In this document: one piece after another, positions 1 through 8,829 of the stretch
Numbering within the stretch: the first letter of the stretch is position 1
Layout of the letters: every line of letters begins with the position of its first letter
Assembly (NCBI GenBank): GCA_944389315.1
Contig: CALXLX010000021.1
Coordinates: 1-48,008, forward strand
Reading direction: 5' to 3'
Source of the DNA: an uncultured Opitutales bacterium
GTDB taxonomy: Bacteria; Verrucomicrobiota; Verrucomicrobiia; Opitutales; Intestinicryptomonadaceae
DNA length: 48,008 bases
Position numbers and translations under genes: made by a program
Notes under the pieces: generated by a model
The model's input: only the letters and a program-made list of their open reading frames with translations
What the model was told of the DNA's origin: nothing
The model's database searches: none

Positions 1-532
1 AGGCCGCAAGTATCTTGCCTATCTCGCCGTTCTGGACGCGGGCTATGCCCTCGAGATAATGGTTGGCATAATGCCTCTGCGTTCCGCAAACTATGCAAAG
101 CCCCTTCTGGTCGGCAAGCTTGGCGACTTCCATCATCTGGTGCATCTGCGTCGGGTCGACACCCGCGGGCTTCTCCAAAAACGCATTCTTGCCCGACCCT
201 ATTATAGCCTTCGCATGGCTGGGCCTGAATACCGGCGGCGAAGCGTCTATTACTATGTCCAAATCGAGCTCGCAGAGCTTTTCCGCGCAATCCCAGCCGC
301 TGAACATCTTGTCCTGCGAAAACTCAAGCCTCTTTAATGCCCTGTCGGCTTTTTCCTTGTCGCTCCAACGCTTGAGGGAATCCTTCATTCTGGCGGGAGT
401 GGAATCTACCTTGTCCTTAAAAAGATCCGCCCACGCCACAACCTCAATGTCCTCGCTGGCATCAAGAGCGTTTACAACCGCGCCGGTCCCCCTGCCGCCG
501 CAACCTATCAAACCTACCTTCAATCTTGCCAT
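1..532 (-). CDS. Gfo/Idh/MocA-family NAD(P)-dependent oxidoreductase (partial, C-terminus beyond left edge)
   Basis: About 177 residues can be read from an ATG at 532 to the window edge with no stop. Residues 5-20 form a Rossmann start containing GLIGCGGRGTG, and further on there is an EKPAGVDP motif matching the EKP signature of the family, where the lysine takes part in catalysis. Known members oxidise or reduce sugars, inositols and their keto derivatives using NAD(P). No signal peptide is visible, so a cytoplasmic location is likely. It lies 24 bp downstream of a TIM-barrel isomerase on the same strand, a pairing common in polyol or keto-sugar catabolism, so the two are probably one operon. 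The substrate cannot be read from the sequence. Confidence 0.9.
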   Translation of the reverse strand, partial: MARLKVGLIGCGGRGTGAVVNALDASEDIEVVAWADLFKDKVDSTPARMKDSLKRWSDKEKADRALKRLEFSQDKMFSGWDCAEKLCELDLDIVIDASPPVFRPSHAKAIIGSGKNAFLEKPAGVDPTQMHQMMEVAKLADQKGLCIVCGTQRHYANHYLEGIARVQNGEIGKILAA

Positions 533-556
533 ATATATGTTTCCTCCTTGTTTAAA

Positions 557-1543
557 TTAGTCCAAATCCACCGCGCGATACGCCTTTATGAGCTTGGCGT
601 CCCCCTCCATGGAGGAATCGCTCTGGCCGTGCTCCATGCCGTAGAGGCCCTTGTAGCCCTTGGAGTGTATGTGCTTAAACACATTCTTGTAATTTATCTC
701 GCCGGTAAGAGGCTCCTTGCGGCCGGGAACGTCCCCCTGCTGGAAGTAGCCTATCTCGTCCCAAGCCAGGTCTATATTCTCTATGAGGTTGCCCTCCGTG
801 ACCTGCTGGTGGTAAAGGTCGTCCAAAATTTTGCAGCAGGGGCTGCCCACCGCCTTGCAAACCGCGTAGGCCTGCGGTATGCGCTTCAGGAAATACGCCG
901 GGTGGTTCTTTATGTTCAAAGGCTCCAGAACCATCACAAGGCCGGTCTTCTCGCAAATGCCCGAGCAGAACTTCAAGTTCTCAACAACATTGGCAAACTG
1001 GTACTCGGGCTCAAGACTCGGCTCCTCGAGGCCGGGTACCACAGTGCAGAACTTCGCGTTTACGCGCTTCGCCACCTCAAGGGAATCTTCCAATTTCTTT
1101 TTGAAGATATCGCGCACGGCGGCTTTATCCTGCTTGCGGCTTTTGACATCCGGGCGAAGTCCCGTCCACATCGGATGGTTTTTGCAGGTCTCCATTCCCA
1201 AACCTACGAACACTCCCATCTCCATGCCGAGTTTTTCCATGGTCTTGGCTATCTCGTTTTGTATCTCAAGAGGACGCCCCGGCATGCCATTGTCCTCAAG
1301 GCTCCTAAAGCCGAGATCGTAGAAGAACTTGAGCTGGTCGGAAAAGCTAATCTCTTTATAGGGCTTCTTGGTCAGATTTTCCAGCGTGGCCCTCATAAAG
1401 CCAAAATGCGGCGCAAATTTTAACTTGAACGGCTCGGACCCTAAATCTCCGCCAGCCGATGCAGCCGTCTGCGCCATGGCTTTTGAAACCGCTACTCCGG
1501 CCGCCGCTACAGCCGCGGCCTTAACAAAACTTCTTCTTTCCAT
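557..1543 (-). CDS. Tat-exported xylose-isomerase-like TIM-barrel protein (sugar phosphate isomerase/epimerase family)
   Basis: The protein has 328 residues and starts MERRSFVKAAAVAAAG, a twin-arginine signal followed by a hydrophobic stretch ending near AMAQ. The mature part matches the AP-endonuclease-2-like TIM barrels that include hydroxypyruvate isomerase and IolE: it has LVMVLEPLN, CKILDDLYHQQ, KHIHSKG and a late YGMEHGQSD, the usual Glu/Asp/His/Glu metal-ligand pattern. The reaction is probably aldose-ketose isomerisation or epimerisation in the periplasm. It is the first gene of a leftward pair with the Gfo/Idh/MocA dehydrogenase and is divergent from the four-barrel gene at 1731, separated by 187 bp that should hold both promoters. 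The family is certain; the substrate is unknown. Confidence 0.88.
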   Translation of the reverse strand: MERRSFVKAAAVAAAGVAVSKAMAQTAASAGGDLGSEPFKLKFAPHFGFMRATLENLTKKPYKEISFSDQLKFFYDLGFRSLEDNGMPGRPLEIQNEIAKTMEKLGMEMGVFVGLGMETCKNHPMWTGLRPDVKSRKQDKAAVRDIFKKKLEDSLEVAKRVNAKFCTVVPGLEEPSLEPEYQFANVVENLKFCSGICEKTGLVMVLEPLNIKNHPAYFLKRIPQAYAVCKAVGSPCCKILDDLYHQQVTEGNLIENIDLAWDEIGYFQQGDVPGRKEPLTGEINYKNVFKHIHSKGYKGLYGMEHGQSDSSMEGDAKLIKAYRAVDLD

Positions 1544-1730
1544 AATATATAATAGTATCCTTTCAAATGAAATTGTCCTGTTGAAAATTTAGAAAATAGC
1601 CTTTCCTCAAACTGGGCGCAACAAAATTTTTCAACAAATTGCCCGGCTGAAAACCCGCCGCGACAAATTTTCTCTCCGAAGGGCAAAAAGCTTCTTGAAA
1701 TGAAGCCTTCCGAAAAATATCTTGTGACGC

Positions 1731-4700
1731 ATGAAAAAGTTTTTAGCCGCGATATTTACGATTGCACTATGTTTCTCCGCCCTTGCCGCAGAGCCCGACT
1801 CGTCTGTAGGCGGACGCAAGATAGGAGTGCAATGCTACACTTTTAGGTTCAATACGCTCGAGGAGACCGTCGAAATGCTCAAGCCCACTCCCGTCAGGGT
1901 GCTGCAGGCATGGCAGGGTCAGAAGGTAGGGCTTGGCATAGACAAGAAATTCACCCCCGCCCTCACGCAGGAGGAGAGGGAGAAAGTCGCAAAGTTTTTC
2001 AAGGACAGCGGCTTTATCCTCGGCGGCATTTCAGCCTCGGCGAAAACCCCCGAGGAGGCCGAGGCTCTGTTTGAATTCGCGAAATACTTCGGCATGCAGG
2101 AGATATCCTCAGAACCCGTCGGAGACATGCTCAAGGTTTTCGACGAGCTGTCCAAGGAGACGGGAATAAAGGTGGTCCTGCACAACCACGACAACGAGGG
2201 CAAGACAAACTCCTACTACAACCCATACGAGCTTCTCCGCGCGGCCGAGGGAAGCTCCCTCTTGGCAGGCCCCGACACGGGAAACTACGCCAGGGCGGGC
2301 GTAGACACCGTCACAGCGCTGAAGGTGCTAAAAAGCAAGATAAACAGCATACACCTTAAGGACATATCGGTCTTTGGAATGTACAAGAGGGGAAAGTCCG
2401 TAGCCTACGGGGAAGGCGTCATGAATGTAGCCGAGGTCCTGCGGGAGTTGGACGACCAGAATTTCGACGGATACATATATTTTGAGGCGGGAGAACAGGC
2501 GAGAAACCCGGTGGAGTACGTCAAGAAGTCCGTTGCGTTTTTGGAGAAGCACCCGAAGAAACCGACAAGCAGCGTACCGAGGAAGATATCCGTGCAGACA
2601 AAGCCTTTCAGGAGGAGCTATACGCTGTTGGACACATTATCCATAATAAAGAAGGCCGGCGTCGAGAGCGCGCATTGTTATCCGCGGCAGAAAGTTTCAG
2701 AGGAGCTGGATGTTGAGTTCGGTCCGAAGATGCCTCGCGAAAGCTGGGAGGCCGTAAAGCGCGCCATAGAGGAAAGCGGCGTAAAGGCAAACGGCTTCGG
2801 CCCGATAAACGCCTTCTCGGAGGCCGACGCGAAGGAGATTTTCGAGTTTCTCGAATACTTCAATATACCCGAGCTTATAACGGAGTCCACCGGCGACGGC
2901 CTGAGGGCCCTCGGGGAGCTTTCCTCAAAGACGGGCATAAAGGTGAGCATAAGGAACAGGCTGAAGGATCCCGCTACAAACAAGTACTACGACGTAAGAA
3001 AAGCCCTTTCCGTAATGCGCCAGAACCCCGGCTGCACGGCAGCTCCCGATACGGGCATATGGGGCAAAGGCGGCATGGATTGCGTGAAGTCTTTGCGTTA
3101 TCTGAAGGGAAAGATGTCCAGCCTGACGCTTAAAAATGTGATCATATTCGACAAGATGTCCGGGAACACCTTTGTCGACTACGTCAGCGGGGAGCTTGAC
3201 ATTCCCGCGATTCTCGAGGAGCTGGACGACCAGAGTTTTTCAGGATACATAGTAGTTGAGCCTCCGGAGGAAAACACCATAGAGGTGATGGAAGACTGCA
3301 TAGAATTTCTCAAGGAGCATCCGGCGCGCCCCGCGGTATTTGCGGACAGGAAAATCGCGCTGCAAGGATTCACGTTCAGGAAGTTTTCGGTGGAGAAGAC
3401 CGGGGAGATAATGGGCAAGCTGGGCGTAAGGAACATAGAGCTTTTCCCGGGCCAGCGGGCCTTTGAAAACTCCGACGAGAAACTCTCGCACAAAGCGCCC
3501 AAGGAGAGCTGGCAGAAATTTGCCGACATGCTCAAGAAGGTGGGCCTGAAGGCGGTATCCTACGGGGTTGTAAACTCCTCCGGCGAAGACGAGGCCCAGA
3601 GAATAGCGGATTTTGCCCAGGCGCTTGGGATATCGCAGATCATAACGGAAAACACCGGGGAAAACCTCGCCCTGCTCGCGGCAAAGGCTAAGGAGAAGAA
3701 CATAAAGGTGGGCATACACCACCACGCGAAGGATTCAAAGTCCAACAAGTATTACGACCCCGACGTCATGCTTAAGGCCGTCTCCGAGACGGACAACGCC
3801 TATGCGAATCCCGACATAGGCCATTGGGCCAGATGCGGCACCGAGGCTGTTGGCGCCTTGAGAAAGCTCGACGGGCGCATACTGTCCGTCCACATAAAGG
3901 ACCACACGAAGTTCGGCGACATGAAGAGCAAATGCGCGCCCTTCGGAGAGGGGGACCTGAACCTTCCGCACATTCTCGCGGAGCTGGACAGGCAGGGCTT
4001 CGACGGATACTACGTTCTCGAGAACGAGCACATCGCCGACGCCCCCTACGAGACTCTCGAAAAGTGCATAGACTATCTGCACGCAAAGCCCATAGGCAAG
4101 GCGTACTTCAAGAGTCCGCGCAAGATAGGGCTGCAGACGTATTCCTTCGGGCATCTGCCCTTCGACGAGTCTCTCGAGCAGATAAACACGCTGAACATAG
4201 ACTCGCTGGAGGCCTACGGCAGGCAGGGGTTCGGGCAGCTTTTATCGGCGGGCGAAAAGATAAAATTCGGCTACGACATGCCAAAGGAGCTTTGGCGCGG
4301 CGCGAAGAAGCTTGTCGACGACCGCAACATGCAGATAAAGATAGTTGGAACCCTCTCCCCGAAGACGGAGGAGGAAGCCCGCAGGCTCTTTGAGTTCGCG
4401 CGGCTCATGGGCGCCGAAACCATAAACACCGAGGTTGTGGGGGACGAGCGCTGGACTTTCATGAACAAGCTGGCAAAGGAGTTCGGAATAGGGCTGACGG
4501 TGCACAACCACGCGCTGAAGATAAGCGCCGAGAGCAAATACTATGTGCCCGAAGTGGTAAAGGCGCTCACACAGAAGTACGACAGGCTTAAGGTCTGCCC
4601 AGACAACGGACACTGGGCGCGCGCTGGAGTGGACAACGTCGAGGCAATAAAGAAGCTGAAGGGAGTGATAGGCAACATACACCTTAAGGACGTCACGGCC

Positions 4701-4892
4701 TTCGGCGACATGAACGCCAAGACTACGGTTTACGGGCGCGGAGTGCTGAACATCTCCGACATACTCGACGAGCTCGACAGGCAAGGGTTCGACGGATACT
4801 GCGTCATAGAATACGAGGGAGACAGAAAGCGCGCATTTGAGTCCGTGAGGGAGTGCAAGGAGCTTCTCATGCTCTGCCCGACGAGGAACTAA
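1731..4892 (+). CDS. Secreted protein of four tandem xylose-isomerase-like TIM barrels
   Basis: The protein has 1053 residues: a signal peptide (about 1-20, hydrophobic IFTIALCFSALA) and four homologous units of about 255 residues starting near residues 28, 283, 538 and 796. Each opens with a variant of RKIxxQxxxFR. Units 1, 3 and 4 keep the expected metal/catalytic pattern: HNHD, HHHA or HNHA; PD.G.WARAG-type; HLKD or HIKD; and a late FEAG, LENE or IEYE. Unit 2 reads RNRL and LTLKN where the others have histidines and HLKD, so it is probably not catalytic. Single-barrel members of this family are usually near 280 residues. A hairpin terminator follows. Divergent from the smaller Tat-secreted paralogue, it probably acts on the same class of sugar or polyol. 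ATG 1731 is the only start that gives a signal peptide. Confidence 0.9.
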   Translation: MKKFLAAIFTIALCFSALAAEPDSSVGGRKIGVQCYTFRFNTLEETVEMLKPTPVRVLQAWQGQKVGLGIDKKFTPALTQEEREKVAKFFKDSGFILGGISASAKTPEEAEALFEFAKYFGMQEISSEPVGDMLKVFDELSKETGIKVVLHNHDNEGKTNSYYNPYELLRAAEGSSLLAGPDTGNYARAGVDTVTALKVLKSKINSIHLKDISVFGMYKRGKSVAYGEGVMNVAEVLRELDDQNFDGYIYFEAGEQARNPVEYVKKSVAFLEKHPKKPTSSVPRKISVQTKPFRRSYTLLDTLSIIKKAGVESAHCYPRQKVSEELDVEFGPKMPRESWEAVKRAIEESGVKANGFGPINAFSEADAKEIFEFLEYFNIPELITESTGDGLRALGELSSKTGIKVSIRNRLKDPATNKYYDVRKALSVMRQNPGCTAAPDTGIWGKGGMDCVKSLRYLKGKMSSLTLKNVIIFDKMSGNTFVDYVSGELDIPAILEELDDQSFSGYIVVEPPEENTIEVMEDCIEFLKEHPARPAVFADRKIALQGFTFRKFSVEKTGEIMGKLGVRNIELFPGQRAFENSDEKLSHKAPKESWQKFADMLKKVGLKAVSYGVVNSSGEDEAQRIADFAQALGISQIITENTGENLALLAAKAKEKNIKVGIHHHAKDSKSNKYYDPDVMLKAVSETDNAYANPDIGHWARCGTEAVGALRKLDGRILSVHIKDHTKFGDMKSKCAPFGEGDLNLPHILAELDRQGFDGYYVLENEHIADAPYETLEKCIDYLHAKPIGKAYFKSPRKIGLQTYSFGHLPFDESLEQINTLNIDSLEAYGRQGFGQLLSAGEKIKFGYDMPKELWRGAKKLVDDRNMQIKIVGTLSPKTEEEARRLFEFARLMGAETINTEVVGDERWTFMNKLAKEFGIGLTVHNHALKISAESKYYVPEVVKALTQKYDRLKVCPDNGHWARAGVDNVEAIKKLKGVIGNIHLKDVTAFGDMNAKTTVYGRGVLNISDILDELDRQGFDGYCVIEYEGDRKRAFESVRECKELLMLCPTRN

Positions 4893-4969
4893 CGCAAAAA
4901 AACCGCACGCCGCCATTTAGACGGAAAGGACCATTGCGGAACACAGGGGGCCCCGCCCGTCGGGAAAAG

Positions 4970-5000
4970 CCTTCGGGGGAATTTACCCCGGAGGTTTTTT
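4970..5000 (+). terminator. Rho-independent terminator of the four-barrel gene
   Basis: CCTTCGGGG at 4970-4978 pairs with CCCCGGAGG at 4986-4994 (nine pairs, one G-U) around a 7-nt loop, followed directly by six T. It lies 77 bp past the stop of the upstream gene. Confidence 0.85.
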
Positions 5001-5060
5001 GTACGCCTGCTGGCGCAAATATTGGCTTGCGCAGGCTGGACAAAAAAGTAATTTGGAATC

Positions 5061-5636
5061 ATGCAAAAAACTTTTTTGGGAATTTTATCGCTGGCGGCCG
5101 CGGCGCTTTGCGCAGTGCAGGCGCATGGGCAGTCCGTGGCGGACATGCAGCAGGATTTCGCGCTGATTCGCAGGGAGGTGGGGAACCTGCGTCTGGAGGT
5201 GGAGCAGCTCAGGCGCGAGAACGAGGCTCTTAAGAACAAGATATCTGCGCTGGAGGGCTCGTCCGCAGGAGCGGAGCTTGTAAAGGCGCAGGTTTCGGGC
5301 GCAAGGGCGGAGATGAACGCCAAGAACGAGGCTCTTAAGAAGGAGATTATAGAGCAGGTCAAGAAGGAGATGGAGTCCATGGCCAGGCAGACCAACGCAA
5401 ATATGCAAAAGCTCGCAAGCGCGATAGACGCCCGCCCGCAGGCGGCCATGCCGGTGAGCTTTTCGGACGACTACCCCAAGACGGGCATACCCTATGTGGT
5501 TCAAAGCGGAGACACGCTGGGGAAAATCGCCAGGAAATATTCGTCGCAGATAAAGTGGATTCAGGACGCAAACAAGATAGCAGACCCCAACAGGGGGCTG
5601 CGCGTCGGGGATACGATATTCATACCTCAGAAATAG
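5061..5636 (+). CDS. Secreted coiled-coil LysM-domain protein
   Basis: The protein has 191 residues. A signal peptide (about 1-23, ILSLAAAALCAVQAHGQ) is followed by a heptad-rich, highly charged helical region (about 28-110, with ALKNKISALEG and a second ALKKEIIEQVKKE run), then a C-terminal LysM domain from about residue 145 (YVVQSGDTLGKIARKY to VGDTIFIPQK). LysM binds peptidoglycan N-acetylglucosamine, so the protein is likely a periplasmic or outer-membrane wall-binding factor. It is followed 14 bp later by parB. A coiled coil plus LysM resembles YgbF/CpoB-like or division-associated factors, but no specific orthologue is recognised. Confidence 0.85.
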   Translation: MQKTFLGILSLAAAALCAVQAHGQSVADMQQDFALIRREVGNLRLEVEQLRRENEALKNKISALEGSSAGAELVKAQVSGARAEMNAKNEALKKEIIEQVKKEMESMARQTNANMQKLASAIDARPQAAMPVSFSDDYPKTGIPYVVQSGDTLGKIARKYSSQIKWIQDANKIADPNRGLRVGDTIFIPQK

Positions 5637-5650
5637 GAGCGAAAAGGAAG

Positions 5651-6607
5651 ATGTCCGCAGAACGCAAATCTTTGGGAAGGGGGCTGAGCTCCATAATCAG
5701 GGCGGGGGTAAAAAGCCCCGCGGCGGCGGAGCCTAAAAAGAGCCAGGCCGCGGCCCAGCAGCAGGTGCAGGAGCAGCCCGCGCCCGTCCAGGCAACGTCA
5801 GGAGCGTTGAGGGGGCTTTTCAGCGAGATTCTCACGGATAAAATTTCGCTTAGCCCCTACCAGGCCAGAAAGGATTTTCCCCAGGAGCAGATAGACGCCC
5901 TTGCGGAGTCCATCGCATCGGAAGGGCTGATACAGCCCATACTTGTCAGGAAGACAAAGGACGGCAGGTACGAGCTTATCGCCGGCGAACGCCGCCTCAA
6001 GGCGTGCAAGAAGCTCGGGTTAAAGCGCATAGTCGCCTGCGTGCAGGAGGCCAGCGACGTATCCGCGGCGGTCAAGGGGCTGATAGAGAACCTGCAAAGG
6101 TCGGACTTAAACCCGATGGAGGAGGCCCGCGGCTTGGCCAACCTGATGACAAATTTCCATCTGACGCAGGAATCCGTCGCGCAGAGGCTTGGCAAGAAGC
6201 GCCCGTCGGTGGCAAATTCGCTCAGGCTGCTGACTCTTCCCGAGGAGATACAGGGCTACATAAGCACCGGAAGGCTAACCCAGGGGCATGCCAAGGCCAT
6301 ATTGAGCATAGAGGACAAGGCTTTGCACGTTCCGTTTGCGCGCCAGATAATAGAGCGCGACATGTCCGTAAGGGCTGCTGAAGAGGCCGCAACGCGCTTT
6401 AAGCGCGAGGCGGTAAGCGCGGGCACCAAAACCAGGGAGAAGGCCGCCCAGGACGCGGTTGTAAGAGACTTGCAAAAGAGGATTTCCCAGCGTCTGGGAG
6501 CGGCCGTCGTGCTGAACCATTCGCCAAAGAGGGGCAAGATCATAATAGAGTACATCGGCAACGACGATCTTCAGCGCATACTCGAGCTTATGGGAGTGCG
6601 CGCCTGA
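5651..6607 (+). CDS. parB: Chromosome-partitioning protein ParB
   Basis: The protein has 318 residues from ATG 5651 (MSAERKSLGRGLSSII, the typical ParB N-terminus that contacts ParA). A proline/glutamine-rich linker follows, then the ParB/Srx domain with GERR at 112-115 (CTP-binding motif), LIENLQRSDLNPMEEA, and a helix-turn-helix (LTQESVAQRLGKKRPSVAN) ending with LTQGHAKAIL. The C-terminal dimerisation region is present. It binds parS and forms a CTP-gated clamp for chromosome segregation. The reading frame is open further upstream to 5555, but that would overlap the LysM gene; ATG 5651 follows a purine-rich GGAGCGAAAAGGAAG. No parA lies in the window, and no parS site was recognised nearby. 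Confidence 0.95.
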   Translation: MSAERKSLGRGLSSIIRAGVKSPAAAEPKKSQAAAQQQVQEQPAPVQATSGALRGLFSEILTDKISLSPYQARKDFPQEQIDALAESIASEGLIQPILVRKTKDGRYELIAGERRLKACKKLGLKRIVACVQEASDVSAAVKGLIENLQRSDLNPMEEARGLANLMTNFHLTQESVAQRLGKKRPSVANSLRLLTLPEEIQGYISTGRLTQGHAKAILSIEDKALHVPFARQIIERDMSVRAAEEAATRFKREAVSAGTKTREKAAQDAVVRDLQKRISQRLGAAVVLNHSPKRGKIIIEYIGNDDLQRILELMGVRA

Positions 6608-6629
6608 GCACGCGGAGAATTTTAAAATT

Positions 6630-6679
6630 CCGCCTATTTTCAGTAGGCGGCAGAGCGGAAAGCCGGAGAAATTCCGGCT
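6630..6679 (+). repeat. Two consecutive perfect hairpins after parB
   Basis: CCGCCTA 6630-6636 pairs with TAGGCGG 6644-6650, and AGCCGGA 6661-6667 pairs with TCCGGCT 6673-6679. There is no clean T-run directly after, so this may be an attenuator, an mRNA-stability element or a weak terminator between parB and the gene at 6704. Confidence 0.6.
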
Positions 6680-6703
6680 GAGGGACGGATTTTTCCAAGA
6701 ACA

Positions 6704-7687
6704 ATGCAAAAGCGGACATTAGGCATATTTGTGGTTGCGTTCGTCGCGGCATTCGCGGCGAACCGCGACGCATTTTGCGCCGGGCCGCGCTCCAACGACT
6801 TCACCCAGTCCAATCTGACTTTAAAGAAGGACGACATCGAAAAGAAGCGTTGGAATCCCGAAGAGCTCCCTTCAGATTGGACCAAGCAGTTTGAGAAGAA
6901 ATCCTTCAAAACCGACGCCGATGCCAGCCGCGAGCAGAACAAGCGGGCAAACATGGGGGAGGGGCTTGAGGCAAAGTCTTTATCCGGCAATAAGAACGAC
7001 CTTGGCGGCAGGCAGTACAGCCTGCCCCAGCAGGGGGAAGACCTGTCTGGAAGGAAATGGATTTCCCCGGAGAATACAACATTGCCGAGGAATCTGGACA
7101 GGAACCTGAACAAGGAGTATTCCGGCTCCATAGATTTCAACCAGAAGAATCTAAGCAAGATAAACAAGCAGTACGTCGAGCGCATGGAGGAGATACAGGA
7201 GAACACCATGAGGGAGCTCAACAAGTTCTTCTCGCGCGACGATTTTTCCGACGGCGGCGTCCCCATAACCAAGGCCGGTTCGCAGGACGGCGCCTTTGCG
7301 CCCAAGACGGACAGCCTGCTTGACACGCTGGGGTTGACATCATCGTCCGACGTTGGGCGCCCGACCATACGGCTAGATAGATCCGGCGCCTTCGGGGCCT
7401 TTACGGGCAGGCGCAAGGCTTCGGCGGACTACGATTCCGGTTCAGGAGAAGTTTCCGCCAGGTCGCCTGCAATGCGCAATATTGGTTCGGGAATACCCTC
7501 CCGCCAACAGGCGAATGTCCCCGCGGCGGCTTCCGGAGCTGCCCGCGCGAAACAGCCCGTAGACGACGGTAAAGTTAAGATTGCCGAGAAGAAGGTGGAT
7601 ACAAGAAATTACAAAGGTTCATTCTTCGGCCTTCCCAAGGAGCTTCAGAGCGGAGAAGCCAAGATAGAAGTCAAGGTAAACCGCTGA
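6704..7687 (+). CDS. Secreted protein of unknown function
   Basis: The protein has 327 residues with a signal peptide (MQKRTLGIFVVAFVAAFAANRDAFCAG, cleavage near residue 26). The rest is charged, low in hydrophobic residues and rich in Lys, Asp, Ser and Gly, with no recognisable domain and no membrane segment; the region from about 235 on is probably disordered. The only recurring feature is runs of charged residues spaced like short helices (about 135-170). It follows parB in the same direction after two hairpins, so it may be co-transcribed or have its own promoter. It appears to be a lineage-specific envelope protein; no function is proposed. Confidence 0.7.
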   Translation: MQKRTLGIFVVAFVAAFAANRDAFCAGPRSNDFTQSNLTLKKDDIEKKRWNPEELPSDWTKQFEKKSFKTDADASREQNKRANMGEGLEAKSLSGNKNDLGGRQYSLPQQGEDLSGRKWISPENTTLPRNLDRNLNKEYSGSIDFNQKNLSKINKQYVERMEEIQENTMRELNKFFSRDDFSDGGVPITKAGSQDGAFAPKTDSLLDTLGLTSSSDVGRPTIRLDRSGAFGAFTGRRKASADYDSGSGEVSARSPAMRNIGSGIPSRQQANVPAAASGAARAKQPVDDGKVKIAEKKVDTRNYKGSFFGLPKELQSGEAKIEVKVNR

Positions 7688-7950
7688 CAGGCGGGAATAA
7701 TCTTTCCGCGCCCGAACGGGCGGGAATTGGAGCGCCCGCAGTGCGCCGGCAAAACCGCGCGGGGATATGCTCTGCTGCAAACCAGCGTTTTTTACAGAAG
7801 AAACTCCGCCTAAGAAATGCGGCTTCGAAAGTGGCAAAGGGGAAAAAGCTTTGCATAAATATCCCGCGCATGCGCTTTTTACGGCGGGAAATAAACTACG
7901 CAGAGCCGATAAAAATTAAGTGGGAAAAATCGGCAACAGAGGAAAGATGC
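7688..7950. other. Convergent intergenic region
   Basis: This gap lies between the 3' ends of the unknown secreted gene and prmC. A short GC hairpin (GCCCG AA CGGGC near 7710) is present, but no T-tract terminator or convincing ORF was seen. An open frame across 7741-8016 runs into prmC on the opposite strand and has no recognisable content. Confidence 0.4.
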
Positions 7951-8811
7951 CTATACCGCGCCCCTAAGGAACAAGAAACGTTCGCGGCGGGAAAGATCCG
8001 TCAGAACGTCGCATAGGAAATTGCCGGAGAACTCCGCCGCCAATATGCCGGGCTGCCCCGCCCCGCACTCGAAGGCGGCAACTCCGCCGCTTTTCAAACG
8101 CCCCTTTAGGGAGCCTATTATGCAGCGCAGATCTTCAAGCCCGTTCTGGCGGCTTACAAGGGCCTCTTTGGGGTCGAAGAGGCGCACCTCCGGCTGGGAG
8201 GCGGCGTATTCCGCCTCCGAAAGATAGGGCGGATTTGAGACTATTATGTCGAAACTATCCCCCTCTTTCAGGGGCTCAAACCAAGAGCCTCGGAGGAACT
8301 CCACCCTGTCCGAAAGCGAGCACAGCTCGGCATTCTCCCTGGCAAGAGACAAGGCTTCTTCGCTTGAATCCACCGCCACAACCCGCGCGTTTTTAAAGTT
8401 TGAAGCAAGCGCGAGAGCTATGGCCCCGCTGCCGGTTCCCAAATCGAGTATGTCCAGCTCCGCGGAGGAATCTGGGAAATAGCGCCCTGAGATTATCTCG
8501 CATAGCTCCTCGGTCTCGTGGCGCGGGATGAGGGCGCGGGAATCGCTCTTAAGGCGCAGGCCGAAAAACTCCACGTCCCCCAAGATGTGCTGAAGAGGCT
8601 CGCGGGAGGCCCTGCGGCGGGCGTACTGCCTGAACGGAACAAGGACGTCCTCAAGCAAAGGCTCGTCGAAACGCAAAAATAAATCGAGCCGGCGGCAACC
8701 CATGGCCTTTGCAAGCAGAGTCTGGGCGTCGAACTTCGCGTTGGGAACGCCTTTGGACTCAAAGTACGCGGCGCACTTGTCGAGAACCTCTACGACGCTT
8801 TGCAAAGCCAT
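7951..8811 (-). CDS. prmC: Release factor glutamine methyltransferase PrmC (HemK)
   Basis: The protein has 286 residues from ATG 8811. This start is preferred over the in-frame TTG at 8820 because GGAAGGG sits just upstream. An N-terminal helical domain is followed by a class I SAM methyltransferase fold with ILDLGTGSGAIALALA and the NPPY motif at 193-196 (VSNPPYLSE), the site that holds the glutamine of the GGQ loop. The enzyme methylates the GGQ glutamine of release factors 1 and 2. It starts about 18 bp after prfA ends, the classical prfA-prmC operon, so it is made together with its substrate RF1. Confidence 0.95.
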   Translation of the reverse strand: MALQSVVEVLDKCAAYFESKGVPNAKFDAQTLLAKAMGCRRLDLFLRFDEPLLEDVLVPFRQYARRRASREPLQHILGDVEFFGLRLKSDSRALIPRHETEELCEIISGRYFPDSSAELDILDLGTGSGAIALALASNFKNARVVAVDSSEEALSLARENAELCSLSDRVEFLRGSWFEPLKEGDSFDIIVSNPPYLSEAEYAASQPEVRLFDPKEALVSRQNGLEDLRCIIGSLKGRLKSGGVAAFECGAGQPGILAAEFSGNFLCDVLTDLSRRERFLFLRGAV

Positions 8812-8829
8812 AAAGCCCAACCCTTCCGG

